This document shows positions 52,228 through 62,287 of a DNA stretch of 64,000 bases, piece by piece. The notes beneath the pieces are model-generated. The model saw only the letters and a program-made list of their open reading frames with translations. It ran no database searches and had not been told where the DNA came from. A program made the translations under genes and the position numbers. Location of the stretch: positions 1 to 64,000 of the forward strand of contig NZ_LMUV01000002.1 in assembly GCF_009765755.1 (NCBI RefSeq). Reading direction: 5' to 3'. Positions within the stretch are counted from its first letter, which is position 1, and each line of letters begins with the position of its first letter. The DNA is from Rhodanobacter sp. L36 (lineage in GTDB: Bacteria; Pseudomonadota; Gammaproteobacteria; Xanthomonadales; Rhodanobacteraceae).

Positions 52228-54363
52228 GTGCGTGCTCAGACCATGCTGACCCGGCTTGCCGCGGCAGCGCTTTTCACCGCCATCGCAAGCGCCAGCGTCG
52301 CGCAGGAACTACCTGCATTGCGCAGCCACGATGCGGCGGTCATCGATACATCCACCGCCACGCATGCGCAAGCACGCATGGAAGATGCCGATACCGCGCT
52401 CGCGCTCAGCACCGACGGCGCGCTGCTCTACGGCGCCAGTCCGCTGAAGATGGACGGCTATCAATATTGCAGCCAGGCAATTGCGCTGGCCGAGAAGGGC
52501 GAGCTTCGCAAGAGCGTGCGCGCTGCGAGCCAGGCGCTGTATCTCGCGCAGCAAAGCAAGGATGACGAACTGCTTGCGCGCGCGTATCGCGACCTCGCCA
52601 TCGTCTACGGTTACGGCGGCGACTACGAGCGGGCCACGGCATTCGCCAAGGTGGCGCTGGAACATCCGGTGAAGGACCCGACGCAGATCGTTGGCCCCGC
52701 ACACAAGGTGCTCGGCGATGCCGCCGCGCGCGCGGGCGACTACACCGCTGCGGTGGCCGAGTATCAGCTTGCGATGACCGGCAGCTCCGATCATTACCGT
52801 CCGCTGGTGCAGATTTCGCTGGCGAATGCACTGATCGGCCAGGGCGATGTTGCCGGTGCACGCAAGCAGGTGGACGCGCTGAATTCAGCGCCGACCGACG
52901 CAACGCTTGCGTTGCCACTCAAGCGCACCGAAGCGAAATTGCTGCTTGCGGAAAACAAGCCGGCCGACGCGTTGAAGATGTATCGCGAACTGGAAACGGC
53001 AGCGAGCGGCGACGACGCAGGCTATCAACGCTTCTGGGCCGAAGACGGCATCGCGCGCAGCCAGCTCGCGATGGGCGACAAGACGCAAGCCGTAGCGACG
53101 TGGACGCAGGCACTCGATGGGCTCGACCAGGTGCGCGCGCAGTTCCACAGCGAAGAATTCAAGATGGGCTTGTTCTCCGATGTGCAGACGGTGTTCGAGC
53201 AGACCATCGATCTGTACTCGCAGATGGGCGACAGCGTGCACGCGTTTGATCTTTCCGAACGCAGCCGTGCACGTGCGCTGCTCGACGAAGTGCGAGATCG
53301 CAGCAAGCTGCAACCGGGCGTGGCTTCCACCGTGCCGCTGGCCGCGCTGCAAACACAATTGCAGCCGGACGAACGCGTGGTGGAATTCCACGCCCTGCCC
53401 GATCGCCTGCTTGCATGGGTGATCGGCAAGGACGGCATCCGCGAGCAGAGCTATCCGATTCCGCGCAAGGATCTGGTGCGACTGGTCGATGCGTTCCGGC
53501 AGTCGATCATCGACGGTCGCCGCAGCGCGGTGGGCGCCGCCGAACAACTCGGCGAGCTGCTGATCAAGCCGTTGAACCTGCCAGCCGACGCGCGACTCAT
53601 CGTGGTGCCGAACGGACCGCTGCATTACCTGCCATTCCAGGCGTTGCGCGTGGATGGCCACTACCTGATCGAGACACATGCGGTGTCCGTGACGCCGTCG
53701 ATCAGCATCGCGATGCAGCTGATACAGCGCGGCAATGTCGTGCAGCGCACGCTCACGGCGTTCGGCAATCCCGACGTGGCGCCGCAATATGCGTTGCCGG
53801 GTTCCGAAGCCGAAGTGAAATCGCTGGCGTCGGCGTTTCCCGGAACGCAACTCTTCCTGCATGGCGACGCGACCAAGTCCCGCTTCGAGGCGATCGCAGG
53901 TCAGACCTCGCTGATCCACGTCGCCGCGCATGCGCAGGCCGACACCATCGATCCGCTGTATTCGCGCATCCTGCTCGCGTCGGAAAACGGCAAGGTGAAT
54001 TTTCTCGAAGCGCACGAGGTGCTTGACCTCAACCTCGACAAGGTGTCGCTGGTGACGCTGTCCGCGTGTGAATCCGGGCTGGGCCGTGTGGCCGATGGCG
54101 ACGAAGTGCTGGGCTTCACGCGCTCGTTTCTCGCCGCCGGCACTTCGGGCCTGATCGTGTCGCTGTGGCCGGTGTCCGACGACGCCACCAAATTGCTGAT
54201 GTCCACCTTGTACGCCGAGCTCGCCAAAGGCACTGACGTGCAGGTGGCGATGCAACGCGCACAACTCGCCGTGCTGCATACCAAGGGCATGGACCATCCA
54301 TTCTTCTGGGCGCCGTTCAACGTGATCGGTGACTGGCGCCTCACCGTGGGAGCCAAGTCATGA
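52228..54363 (+). CDS. Exported TPR-CHAT protease-like protein
   Basis: 711 residues from GTG 52228, which has GGGAGA seven bases upstream. The signal peptide is MLTRLAAAALFTAIASASVA. Residues about 80-330 are tetratricopeptide-like helix pairs (ADALKMYRELETAASG is one). The CHAT domain (about 390-711) has GPLHYLPFQAL and the catalytic pair His568 in HVAAHAQAD and Cys614 in LSACESGLG, so a cysteine protease with caspase-type specificity is expected. It is the first gene of the operon; its stop overlaps the TpsB start (ATGA). Its substrate may be the TpsA partner, by inference. Confidence 0.85.
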   Translation: MRAQTMLTRLAAAALFTAIASASVAQELPALRSHDAAVIDTSTATHAQARMEDADTALALSTDGALLYGASPLKMDGYQYCSQAIALAEKGELRKSVRAASQALYLAQQSKDDELLARAYRDLAIVYGYGGDYERATAFAKVALEHPVKDPTQIVGPAHKVLGDAAARAGDYTAAVAEYQLAMTGSSDHYRPLVQISLANALIGQGDVAGARKQVDALNSAPTDATLALPLKRTEAKLLLAENKPADALKMYRELETAASGDDAGYQRFWAEDGIARSQLAMGDKTQAVATWTQALDGLDQVRAQFHSEEFKMGLFSDVQTVFEQTIDLYSQMGDSVHAFDLSERSRARALLDEVRDRSKLQPGVASTVPLAALQTQLQPDERVVEFHALPDRLLAWVIGKDGIREQSYPIPRKDLVRLVDAFRQSIIDGRRSAVGAAEQLGELLIKPLNLPADARLIVVPNGPLHYLPFQALRVDGHYLIETHAVSVTPSISIAMQLIQRGNVVQRTLTAFGNPDVAPQYALPGSEAEVKSLASAFPGTQLFLHGDATKSRFEAIAGQTSLIHVAAHAQADTIDPLYSRILLASENGKVNFLEAHEVLDLNLDKVSLVTLSACESGLGRVADGDEVLGFTRSFLAAGTSGLIVSLWPVSDDATKLLMSTLYAELAKGTDVQVAMQRAQLAVLHTKGMDHPFFWAPFNVIGDWRLTVGAKS

Positions 54364-56057
54364 GTCGCTTCGTCTGGACCACATTGCCGCCGAAGCGTCT
54401 GTCGCTGGCCGTCGCACTCGGGTTGTTCGCGCTGCCGGTGTTCGCGCAGTCGACCAGCCAAGGTCTCGACTCGCAGGGAGCACCGACGATTCCCGCCGAC
54501 CAGCAGGCCGCGCCATTGCCGCAGCCGCAGCAGTTGCCGAATGCACCGGTCGTCACCGCCGACCAGACGAGCTTCGTGCTGCGCGGCGTGACGTTCAACG
54601 GTGTCAGCATTTTCCCGCAGCCACAGTTGCAGGCGCTGGCGGCGACTCGCATGGGCAAGCCGGTGACGCTGGCCGATCTCGACGCGCTCGCACAGCAGGT
54701 GACTGCGCTCTACCGCAAAGCCGGTTACGTGTTCGCCACCGCCGTGGTGCCCGTGCAGGAAGTGAAGGACGGCGTGGTCGAGATCAGCGTGATCGAAGGC
54801 CGGCTCGGACAGATGAAAGTGGAGATCGATCCGGCGGCGCCGGTATCGGAAGAACGCATCCGCGCGATGCTGGCGCCGCTGCAGCAAGGCCAGCCGCTGA
54901 GCGGCAAGGTGTACGAACGCGCCATGCTGCTGCTGAGCGACCTGCCCGGCATCAAGGCGCAATCGTCATTGACCTCGGGCGCGGAGGCAGGCACCACCGA
55001 TCTCACGGTGAAGATTTCCAGATCCGCACCGGTGAACGTATCGCTGGGGCTGGATGACTACGGCACGCGCGAAGCCGGCACCTTGCGCGGCGGCGGCTCA
55101 TTGCGCTGGAACAGCCCGTTCGGTATCGGCGACAACCTCGATGCGCGCGCGCTGGTATCCGAACACGACGGCACCACGTTTGGACGTCTATCCTACGAAG
55201 CTCCGCTCGGCTACGACGGCATTCGCGCCGGCATCGGCGCATCGCAGGTCAACTACAGCCTCGGCGGCGCGTTCGAGGCGCTGGATGCGATCGGCACATC
55301 GCGCATCTACGACGCCTCGCTGACGATGCCGGTGATCCGTCAGCGTGACCAGAATTTCTTCCTGCGTTTCATGGTCGACCGCAAGGAACTGACCGACAAA
55401 TTGCGCGCGGTGGATTACGTGTCGCACAAGCGCGTCGAAGGCGTCGGCACGGGCTGGGCGTGGGAGCGTCGCGACGACTTCGCCGGCGGCGGTTACTTCA
55501 GCAGCAACGGCACCGCGTACTACGGCCGTCTGAAAATCCTCGACCCGAGCAACCTCGCCTACGACCGCAGCGCGTTCGGCGCGCACACGGCCGGCACGTT
55601 CGCCAAACTCACGTTCCAGTTTTCGCGCCTGCAATATCTCGCACCGAAGCAGACCTTGTTCGTGGGCATTGGCGGCCAGCTTGCGAGCCGCAACCTCGAT
55701 GCGAGCGAACAGCTTTCGCTTGGCGGGCATGATGCGGTGCGGGCCTATCCGCAAGGCGAGGTGCTGGCCAATCGCGGACTCATCGCGAACCTCGAATACC
55801 GCTACGCGATGAGCAATGACGTCTCCACGTATGCGTTCTACGACGCGTCGCGCGGCTGGCTCAACAAGCCTTACTACATCCCCAATGGACACCAGCCGAT
55901 ACGCAGCCTGCGCGGACCCGGCCTCGGGGTGAACTGGGCGAAGCCCGGCAATTTCTCGCTCGACCTCACCATTGCGTGGCGTACCACCGATCCCGCAGTG
56001 ACCAGCGGCGGCGACAAGAAGCCGCGCGTGTTTTTCCAGTTGCAGAAGTTTTTCTGA
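54360..56057 (+). CDS. TpsB outer-membrane transporter (ShlB/FhaC family)
   Basis: 565 residues. A signal peptide (LSLAVALGLFALPVFAQ) is followed by a Pro/Gln linker, one POTRA domain region (VLRGVTFNGVSIFPQPQLQA to about residue 155) with the VEISVIEGRLGQMKVE segment, and a 16-strand barrel. Near the end the conserved LGGHDAVRAYPQGEVLANRG motif of TpsB proteins is present. It moves its TpsA partner across the outer membrane. It overlaps the CHAT gene by four bases and precedes tpsA by 20 bases. Confidence 0.93.
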   Translation: MSRFVWTTLPPKRLSLAVALGLFALPVFAQSTSQGLDSQGAPTIPADQQAAPLPQPQQLPNAPVVTADQTSFVLRGVTFNGVSIFPQPQLQALAATRMGKPVTLADLDALAQQVTALYRKAGYVFATAVVPVQEVKDGVVEISVIEGRLGQMKVEIDPAAPVSEERIRAMLAPLQQGQPLSGKVYERAMLLLSDLPGIKAQSSLTSGAEAGTTDLTVKISRSAPVNVSLGLDDYGTREAGTLRGGGSLRWNSPFGIGDNLDARALVSEHDGTTFGRLSYEAPLGYDGIRAGIGASQVNYSLGGAFEALDAIGTSRIYDASLTMPVIRQRDQNFFLRFMVDRKELTDKLRAVDYVSHKRVEGVGTGWAWERRDDFAGGGYFSSNGTAYYGRLKILDPSNLAYDRSAFGAHTAGTFAKLTFQFSRLQYLAPKQTLFVGIGGQLASRNLDASEQLSLGGHDAVRAYPQGEVLANRGLIANLEYRYAMSNDVSTYAFYDASRGWLNKPYYIPNGHQPIRSLRGPGLGVNWAKPGNFSLDLTIAWRTTDPAVTSGGDKKPRVFFQLQKFF

Positions 56058-56077
56058 GCGGTACGCCGGAGCACTCC

Positions 56078-59000
56078 ATGACCTCGCATACAAGCATTCA
56101 ACGTCTTCCGTCGCGCAGCATGCGCCATCCGCTCGCCATGGCCATCGCACTCGCCTTCGCGTCGCCTTTGATGACCGCACAGGCGCAGGATCTTCCACGC
56201 GTCGGCAACGTCGTGAGCGGTGCCGCGGGCATCTCTTTCAATCCGGGCCAGGGCACCATCGTGGGGGCGACCCAGGGCACCACGATCACGCAGACGACGA
56301 AGGGCGCGATCATCAACTGGGGCTCGTTCAACGTCGGCGCGCAAAACACGGTGACGTTCGATCACCAGGTCGCCGGTGGCGTCACGCTGAATCGCGTGGT
56401 GGGTTTTCCCGGCATCACGCCGGCTCAGGCAAGCATCCTGGGCACCATCAACGCGCCCAAAGGCAGTGTGTTTCTGGTCGACCCCGCCGGCGTGATGACG
56501 GGCACCGGAGCGCAGATCAATGTCGGCGGCCTGGTGGCGTCCACGCTCGACATCTCCAACACCAACTTCAACAACGGCGTGGCGAACGGATCCTATGTCT
56601 TCGGCACCGGCGTGCTGCAGCAGGGCAACATCGAAAACGCCGGCACGATCACCGCCAACGCCGGCGGCACCGTCGCGTTACTGGGCGGCCGCGTGCAGAA
56701 CGACAGCGGTGCCAGCATCACCGCGCCACAGGGCACCGTGGCCCTGGGTGTCGGCAGCCAGATCACCGTGAATATCGGCGGCGATGGCCTGACCCAATTG
56801 CAGATCAACACCGGCGCAACCAACTCCAACACCACATATGCCACGAACAACGGCACGCTCGCTGCCGATGGCGGCCAGGTGTTGATGCAGGCATTGGGCA
56901 ATCCTTTCGCGCAAGTCGTCAACGACGGCGTGATTCACGCGCATTCGCTGAGTTCGCGCGCGGGACACATCATGTTGTCCAGTGACTCGGACGATGGCAC
57001 CAGCAATACGGTGCTCGTGCAGGGCGGCACGATGGACGTGAGCGGTGGCTCGGGCGTCAGCGGCGGCAGCATCGCAGTGAGCGGCTACAACGTTGAGATA
57101 TCCAACCGATATCCGATCTGCGAGTTGCTTCCCTGCCCGTCCGTGGCTTCGGTGCTGAATGCTTCCGGCGGAACAGGCGGAGGCACGATCAGCGTCGACG
57201 CACGCAACGTGGCCGAAGTCGATGCATTCTCGACGTTGAACGCAAACGCCATCACGCAAGGCAATGGCGGTTCGATCAACATCAACGGCACCAACGGGCT
57301 GTACGCCTTCGGCATGTTCAACGCCAGTGGTGGAACCAGCGGGGGCAATGGAGGCATGGTCGTCACATCCGGCGGCGGTCTCGATGTTCGCGGCATTCGC
57401 GTGAATGCAGGCGGCACGAACGGAACGGCAGGCAACTGGATGTTCCAGGCGCCCGGAAGCCTGGAGGTGACGCATGACAACACGCAGGGCACGTTGCCGA
57501 CCGGCTTCACCCCGCTCACCACGTCGAGCGTGCAGGACGCCGTGATCAGCAATGCGCTGAACAACAATTCCAGCGTCACCCTTGGCGCCGGCGGCAATAT
57601 AAATGTCGATCAGTACGTGGCGATCGAGCGTGCCACCGGCACGACGCCGTTGACGCTCGAACTGGATGCGCATTCGAAGATTGCCAGCGACATTTACGGG
57701 AACGAGGACATATCGATCATGGCCGATCCCGGCACGGGCCCGCTCAACATGCTGTTCGACAGCGATGCGGATCAGTTGCTCGGCGCCGGCAACGGTGGGA
57801 TCACCTTCGGTTCCCTCACCTTGCGCAGCAATGGTGGCAATGTCGAAATGTACGGACAGCGCAACGCCGCAACGGGCTACTCCGGCGGCATCTATCTCAA
57901 TGGCCCGATCCAGATCGATACACGCGTCAACGGCAGCGACACTGCCGCTGCGGGCAACGTGCTGATGCGTGGCCATGGCGGCGGCTATACAGGCGTTGGC
58001 AGCGACGGTGTGATTCTTGGCTTTAGCGATTACAACGGTTCCATCGCGATCAGCACCGGCACCGGCAATATCGATGTGGTCGGGGTGGGCGACAACGGCG
58101 GCGACGGCATCCTGCTGGCTACCACCAATGTGGGCCCACTACAGTTGATCACCAGCAGCGGCCATATCGCGCTTACCGGATTCGGCAGTACGTACACCAC
58201 GCCGTTCGGGGGCAGCGGCACTGGCAATGGCATCTCCAGTACCGTCTACTTCAATGGCCAACTCGGTCCCTTCAACGGGATCAGTTTGCAGACCGATAGC
58301 GGCACCATCGACCTGCGCGGCTATGGCCTGGCTGACAGCAATCTTGGCAACGGCACGATTCTTACCCACAACGGCATCAACCTCGGCGCCGGCACACAAC
58401 TGGGCAGCAACAGCGGCAGCATTCTGCTCAGCGGATCGTCACTGGGGTCGGGTACCGGCATCGACATGATCGGCGGTGTCGCACGCGGCACCACGACCTC
58501 GACCGTGATCGATGCCGGCAGCGGCAACATCGTCCTGCGATCGCACAACGACCCGGACTCGCGTGGCAGCTCCCTGGAGATCGGCAACGACGTGGCCGTG
58601 CGCACCAGCAACACAATCGACATTCGCGGCGGAAGCGTCAACGCCGCTGGCGGCATTGTGGAAAATCCCGACGACGACATTGTCATCGGCGCCATCGACA
58701 CGTTCGGCGGCGGCATCAACATCAACGACGGCAACCTGGCGCAACTCATCGCCGGCACGCTGGTGCTCGGCAGCGACATCCAGGTCGGCAATGTCACTGT
58801 CTCGGGTGAGGCCGGCGACATTGCCTACGGTGACAACCTCAGTCTTTATGCGGGCGGCGGCGGAAGCGTGCAATTGAACGGCGGCAGCGTGGATGTCGGC
58901 GCCAACACACTGGCGCTGGTCGCATCGGGCGATGTGCGCCAGAACGGCGCGATCATCGCGGGCTCGCTGCTGGCCATTTCCAGTCTCGGCAATGTGCAGC

Positions 59001-60433
59001 TGGCCAACGCCGCCAATCGCGTATCGGCGGATACGATCGGTGGCCATGCCGCAGGTACGTTCACTTTCTACAACAGCAGCGATGTCGGCATCGGCACGGT
59101 CAACGCCATCGGTTTCGGCGCCGCAGCCAATGCGTCGAACACCCTGTCGGCCAGTGGCATTTCCGCTGGCGGCGCCGTGCTGGCGCAAAGCATGGGCGGC
59201 AACATCCTGCTCAACGGCAACGTGAGCGGCAGCACCGTGAATCTGGTGACGGGGCCCAATGGTTTCTTCATCAACCCGCTTGGATTGACGATCAACGCGA
59301 GCGACTACTGGCATGTCTGGGCCTCGGGCTGGAGCGGCGAAACGCGTGGCGGGCTGGCCGGCAACGGCACGCTTCCGAACCTCTATGGCTGTGCCTTCGG
59401 TACCACGTGCACGGTGACGCCATCGGCTAACGAAAACCAGTTCATCTACACCGCGCGACCGACCGCCACGATCGACATCGCGGATGCGCAGCGCGAATAT
59501 GGACTTCCCAACGGGTTGTTCGGTTATACCGTTGGCGGCCTGATCCTTGGCGACCAGGCCGCGAATGTGATCAACGGATCGGCCTTGACCGGCGCCACCC
59601 AGGCCAGCAACGTCGGTAACTATGCGATCAACGGAAACTTCGTTTCACCCGCGGGCTATCTCGTCAATGTATTGCCGGGTACGCTCGACATCACACCCGC
59701 GACGCTTACCTATATCGCCGATCCTTACAGCCGCGTTTACGGCGATCCCAACGGCACGCTTGGCGGCAGCGTGAGCGGATTCAGGCTCACCGATACACTG
59801 GCAAGTTCCACCAGCGGCACGCTCGCGTTCAACAGCAATGCCACGCAGGCTTCGAACGTCGGCACCTACGCGATCGATGGCAGCGGACTGAGCGCGACAA
59901 ACTACATTTTCGCGCAGTCTCCGAACAACGCCACTGCTTTCACAATCACACCCGCGACGCTCACCTACATTGCTGATCCTTATCAACGCATGGTGGGTGT
60001 ACCCAACGCCGACCTGAGCGGCAGCGTCAGCGGTTTTCGCAACGGAGACACGCAGGCTTCGTCCACCAACGGTACCTTGGTGTTCCAGACAAGCGCGGGC
60101 ACAAACGCACCGATGGGCTCTTATGCGATCGATGGCAGTGGCCTGGTGGCGAGGAACTATGTTTTCACGCAGGCCAATGGCAACGCCGTGGCGCTGACGA
60201 TCACGCCGCCGTTGGAAACCTATTCGCTCGACTTCATGCGCGATGAGCCGGTGACTTACGTGTACGACAGGAACTTCGGCATCGTCGGTCTCTGCCCCGC
60301 TACCGATCTCGCATCCGGCAGCCGCGACAAGGATGGCGACACGCTGGCGCGCGAATGGTCGCGTGTGCGTTCGCGTCCGAACCTGGCGAACTGCGTGGCG
60401 ACGAAACAGAAGAACAGTTGCGGCGATTTTTGA
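56078..60433 (+). CDS. TpsA filamentous exoprotein with YDG/MBG repeats
   Basis: 1451 residues from ATG 56078, with CGGAG seven bases upstream. The signal peptide ends near TAQA-Q. The TPS domain (about 40-175) contains INWGSFNVGAQNTVTFDH, TLNRVVGFPGITPAQASILG and NVGGLVASTLDI. At the usual NPNGI position it has DPAGV, an uncommon variant. A long Gly/Asn/Ser-rich beta-helix region follows. Three YDG/MBG-type modules occur near 1129-1205, 1207-1288 and 1290-1385 (ATLTYIADPYSRVYGDPNG is one start). The last 65 residues contain cysteines. It should be exported through the TpsB encoded just upstream. Confidence 0.9.
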   Translation: MTSHTSIQRLPSRSMRHPLAMAIALAFASPLMTAQAQDLPRVGNVVSGAAGISFNPGQGTIVGATQGTTITQTTKGAIINWGSFNVGAQNTVTFDHQVAGGVTLNRVVGFPGITPAQASILGTINAPKGSVFLVDPAGVMTGTGAQINVGGLVASTLDISNTNFNNGVANGSYVFGTGVLQQGNIENAGTITANAGGTVALLGGRVQNDSGASITAPQGTVALGVGSQITVNIGGDGLTQLQINTGATNSNTTYATNNGTLAADGGQVLMQALGNPFAQVVNDGVIHAHSLSSRAGHIMLSSDSDDGTSNTVLVQGGTMDVSGGSGVSGGSIAVSGYNVEISNRYPICELLPCPSVASVLNASGGTGGGTISVDARNVAEVDAFSTLNANAITQGNGGSININGTNGLYAFGMFNASGGTSGGNGGMVVTSGGGLDVRGIRVNAGGTNGTAGNWMFQAPGSLEVTHDNTQGTLPTGFTPLTTSSVQDAVISNALNNNSSVTLGAGGNINVDQYVAIERATGTTPLTLELDAHSKIASDIYGNEDISIMADPGTGPLNMLFDSDADQLLGAGNGGITFGSLTLRSNGGNVEMYGQRNAATGYSGGIYLNGPIQIDTRVNGSDTAAAGNVLMRGHGGGYTGVGSDGVILGFSDYNGSIAISTGTGNIDVVGVGDNGGDGILLATTNVGPLQLITSSGHIALTGFGSTYTTPFGGSGTGNGISSTVYFNGQLGPFNGISLQTDSGTIDLRGYGLADSNLGNGTILTHNGINLGAGTQLGSNSGSILLSGSSLGSGTGIDMIGGVARGTTTSTVIDAGSGNIVLRSHNDPDSRGSSLEIGNDVAVRTSNTIDIRGGSVNAAGGIVENPDDDIVIGAIDTFGGGININDGNLAQLIAGTLVLGSDIQVGNVTVSGEAGDIAYGDNLSLYAGGGGSVQLNGGSVDVGANTLALVASGDVRQNGAIIAGSLLAISSLGNVQLANAANRVSADTIGGHAAGTFTFYNSSDVGIGTVNAIGFGAAANASNTLSASGISAGGAVLAQSMGGNILLNGNVSGSTVNLVTGPNGFFINPLGLTINASDYWHVWASGWSGETRGGLAGNGTLPNLYGCAFGTTCTVTPSANENQFIYTARPTATIDIADAQREYGLPNGLFGYTVGGLILGDQAANVINGSALTGATQASNVGNYAINGNFVSPAGYLVNVLPGTLDITPATLTYIADPYSRVYGDPNGTLGGSVSGFRLTDTLASSTSGTLAFNSNATQASNVGTYAIDGSGLSATNYIFAQSPNNATAFTITPATLTYIADPYQRMVGVPNADLSGSVSGFRNGDTQASSTNGTLVFQTSAGTNAPMGSYAIDGSGLVARNYVFTQANGNAVALTITPPLETYSLDFMRDEPVTYVYDRNFGIVGLCPATDLASGSRDKDGDTLAREWSRVRSRPNLANCVATKQKNSCGDF

Positions 60434-60457
60434 TCGACGCGATCGTCGGCTGCGTGT

Positions 60458-61270
60458 TCAGCGCGACCCGGCCAGCGGCACGCCGATTCGCGACAACGCA
60501 GCCGCATCGGCGCGATACGCATGGCTGCCGATATGTACCAGGTTGATCCAGGGACATAACCAGATGTGTCCGCCCGCTGCGCGAATGCGCTGGCAGAATG
60601 CGTAGTCTTCCGACAGATAGCGCTGCGTCGACGGATCGATGCGCACCTCGAAATACAGCGCGCGATCACGCTCACCCAGCGGCACCACCGGATCGTCCGA
60701 GCGAAAACGCAGTTCGGGATAGTGACGATCGAACAACTCGAACGTAGCGCGGCGAATCAGCATGAAGCCGGTGGCGACTTCACTCACTTCAAGCGGCTCG
60801 CCCAGCGGTACTTTCCCGCTCGCGCTTTCCAGCGGATTGAAAACCAGTGGTGAACTGAGCGCCGACAAGCCGGCCGGATCGGTGATGCCCGTGGCCACCG
60901 CGCGAGCGACCTGATCCCAGGCGATGACCTTGCGTGGATACGCCGCTGCGATCACGTCGGTGTTCTCGCCACTGGACAACGCCAGCAACGCGATCACGTC
61001 CTGTGCCGCGAAGCCGATGTCGGCATCGATGAACATCAGGTGGGTGCAATCCGATTTCAGGAAGCGCGCGGCAATCTCGACGCGCGCGCGCGGCACCAGC
61101 GATTCGTTGAGCACGAAACACGTATCGAGCAAAATGCCACGGCGTTCGCACAGCAAGGTCAGGTCGCACATCGAACGCACGAACAGGCCGTGCGCCAGGC
61201 CGCCATACATCGGCGTGCCGATCATCAGCCGAAATTTCTTCAAGTCGTGCGACGCCAGATCGATCTGCAT
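60458..61270 (-). CDS. Glycosyltransferase-like protein (GT-A fold)
   Basis: 270 residues. Early segments KKFRLMIGTPMYGGLAHGLF and RARVEIAARFLKSDCTHLMF lead to the metal-binding IDADIGF (DxD motif), and later EVATGFMLIRRATFELFDRH and YLSEDYAFCQR (an ED acceptor motif). The layout fits GT-A glycosyltransferases of the Anp1/GT2 type. The donor and acceptor are unknown. It is convergent with tpsA, whose stop lies 25 bases away. It is isolated from other glycan genes. Confidence 0.75.
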   Translation of the reverse strand: MQIDLASHDLKKFRLMIGTPMYGGLAHGLFVRSMCDLTLLCERRGILLDTCFVLNESLVPRARVEIAARFLKSDCTHLMFIDADIGFAAQDVIALLALSSGENTDVIAAAYPRKVIAWDQVARAVATGITDPAGLSALSSPLVFNPLESASGKVPLGEPLEVSEVATGFMLIRRATFELFDRHYPELRFRSDDPVVPLGERDRALYFEVRIDPSTQRYLSEDYAFCQRIRAAGGHIWLCPWINLVHIGSHAYRADAAALSRIGVPLAGSR

Positions 61271-61341
61271 GCGGCTCTCCAGAATATTTGCCGATCATAG
61301 CCAAGCGTTCCGCGCTGCGTTCATCGGGCGCCACACGGCCA

Positions 61342-61376
61342 AAGAAAAACCCGCAAAGCGTGAGCTATGCGGGTTT
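61342..61376 (-). terminator. Rho-independent terminator of tRNA-Lys
   Basis: On the minus strand a hairpin AAACCCGCATAGC ... GCTTTGCGGGTTT is followed by TTCTTTGG, about 5-10 bases after the tRNA 3' end. Stem length is about 12 base pairs with one mismatch and is GC-rich, which is typical for factor-independent termination. Confidence 0.85.
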
Positions 61377-61381
61377 GAAGA

Positions 61382-61457
61382 TGGTGGGTCGTCCGGGATT
61401 CGAACCCGGGACCAATGGATTAAAAGTCCAGTGCTCTACCAACTGAGCTAACGACCC
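61382..61457 (-). tRNA. tRNA-Lys (anticodon UUU)
   Basis: A 76-base tRNA with encoded CCA. On the minus strand it begins GGGTCGTTAGCTCAGTTGGT, has an anticodon loop CTTTTAA (anticodon TTT) in the stem GGACTTTTAATCC, and a T loop GGTTCGAATCC. The acceptor stem GGGTCGT/ACGACCC pairs fully. It is placed between queC and a glycosyltransferase-like gene, with its own terminator. Confidence 0.97.
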
Positions 61458-61514
61458 TTGCGTGAGCAAGCCCGCAATTTTAAGTGCTGCGCCGAAACCG
61501 CACAAGCAGCAGGG

Positions 61515-62204
61515 TCAGGCGTAGCGCGTTGGATCCGGCAAACCGGCTTCGCGGAATCCCTGTGCGCGCAGGCGACATGCGTCGCAGTGACCGCATGCGC
61601 GGCCGTCGGCGTCGGCGTTGTAGCAGCTGACGGTTGCGGAAAAATCGATGCCCAGGCGTTGTCCTTCGCGAGCGATGTCGGCCTTGCTCATACGCATGAG
61701 CGGCGCGTGCACGCGGATTCCGGCGCCTTCCACGCCCGCCTTGGTGGCGACGTTGGCCAGCGTGGCGAATGCGTCGATGAACGCGGGCCGGCAATCGGGA
61801 TATCCGGAATAGTCCACCGCGTTCACGCCGCACCAGATGTCGCTGGAACCGAGAACTTCGGCCCAGCCGAGCGCGATCGAAAGCATGATGGTGTTGCGCG
61901 CGGGCACGTAGGTCACCGGGATATCGGTGCTGCCTTCGGCGGTATCGAGCGGCACGTCGATGTCGGCGGTGAGCGCGGAGCCGCCGATACGTCGCAGGTC
62001 GACGCTGACTGTCTTGTGTTCAATGGCACCGAGCATGTGCGCCACGCGTTCGGATGCGGCGAGCTCGGAATTATGCCGCTGGCCATAGGCGACGCTCAGC
62101 GCGTGTACTTGATAACCCTGCTCGCGCGCGAGCGCGATGGTGACCGCCGAATCCATGCCGCCGGAAACCAGCACGACTGCCTTGCGTAGAACATTCTGGG
62201 ACAT
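61515..62204 (-). CDS. queC: 7-cyano-7-deazaguanine synthase
   Basis: 229 residues. It makes preQ0 from 7-carboxy-7-deazaguanine with ATP and ammonia, for queuosine in tRNA. The PP-loop ATP motif is [11 protein letters not shown] (about 12-22). The zinc site at the C-terminus is [20 protein letters not shown], with four cysteines. The middle [20 protein letters not shown] is typical. It is downstream of queE on the same strand, with an 84-base gap. Confidence 0.97.
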   Translation of the reverse strand: MSQNVLRKAVVLVSGGMDSAVTIALAREQGYQVHALSVAYGQRHNSELAASERVAHMLGAIEHKTVSVDLRRIGGSALTADIDVPLDTAEGSTDIPVTYVPARNTIMLSIALGWAEVLGSSDIWCGVNAVDYSGYPDCRPAFIDAFATLANVATKAGVEGAGIRVHAPLMRMSKADIAREGQRLGIDFSATVSCYNADADGRACGHCDACRLRAQGFREAGLPDPTRYA

Positions 62205-62287
62205 CTTCTTGATCCAATCAGTGGCCGGTCACCGGCCGCGAACGCTACCAGCGAAGAGGCCGATGCGCATGATCGATAGCGCGCGGC

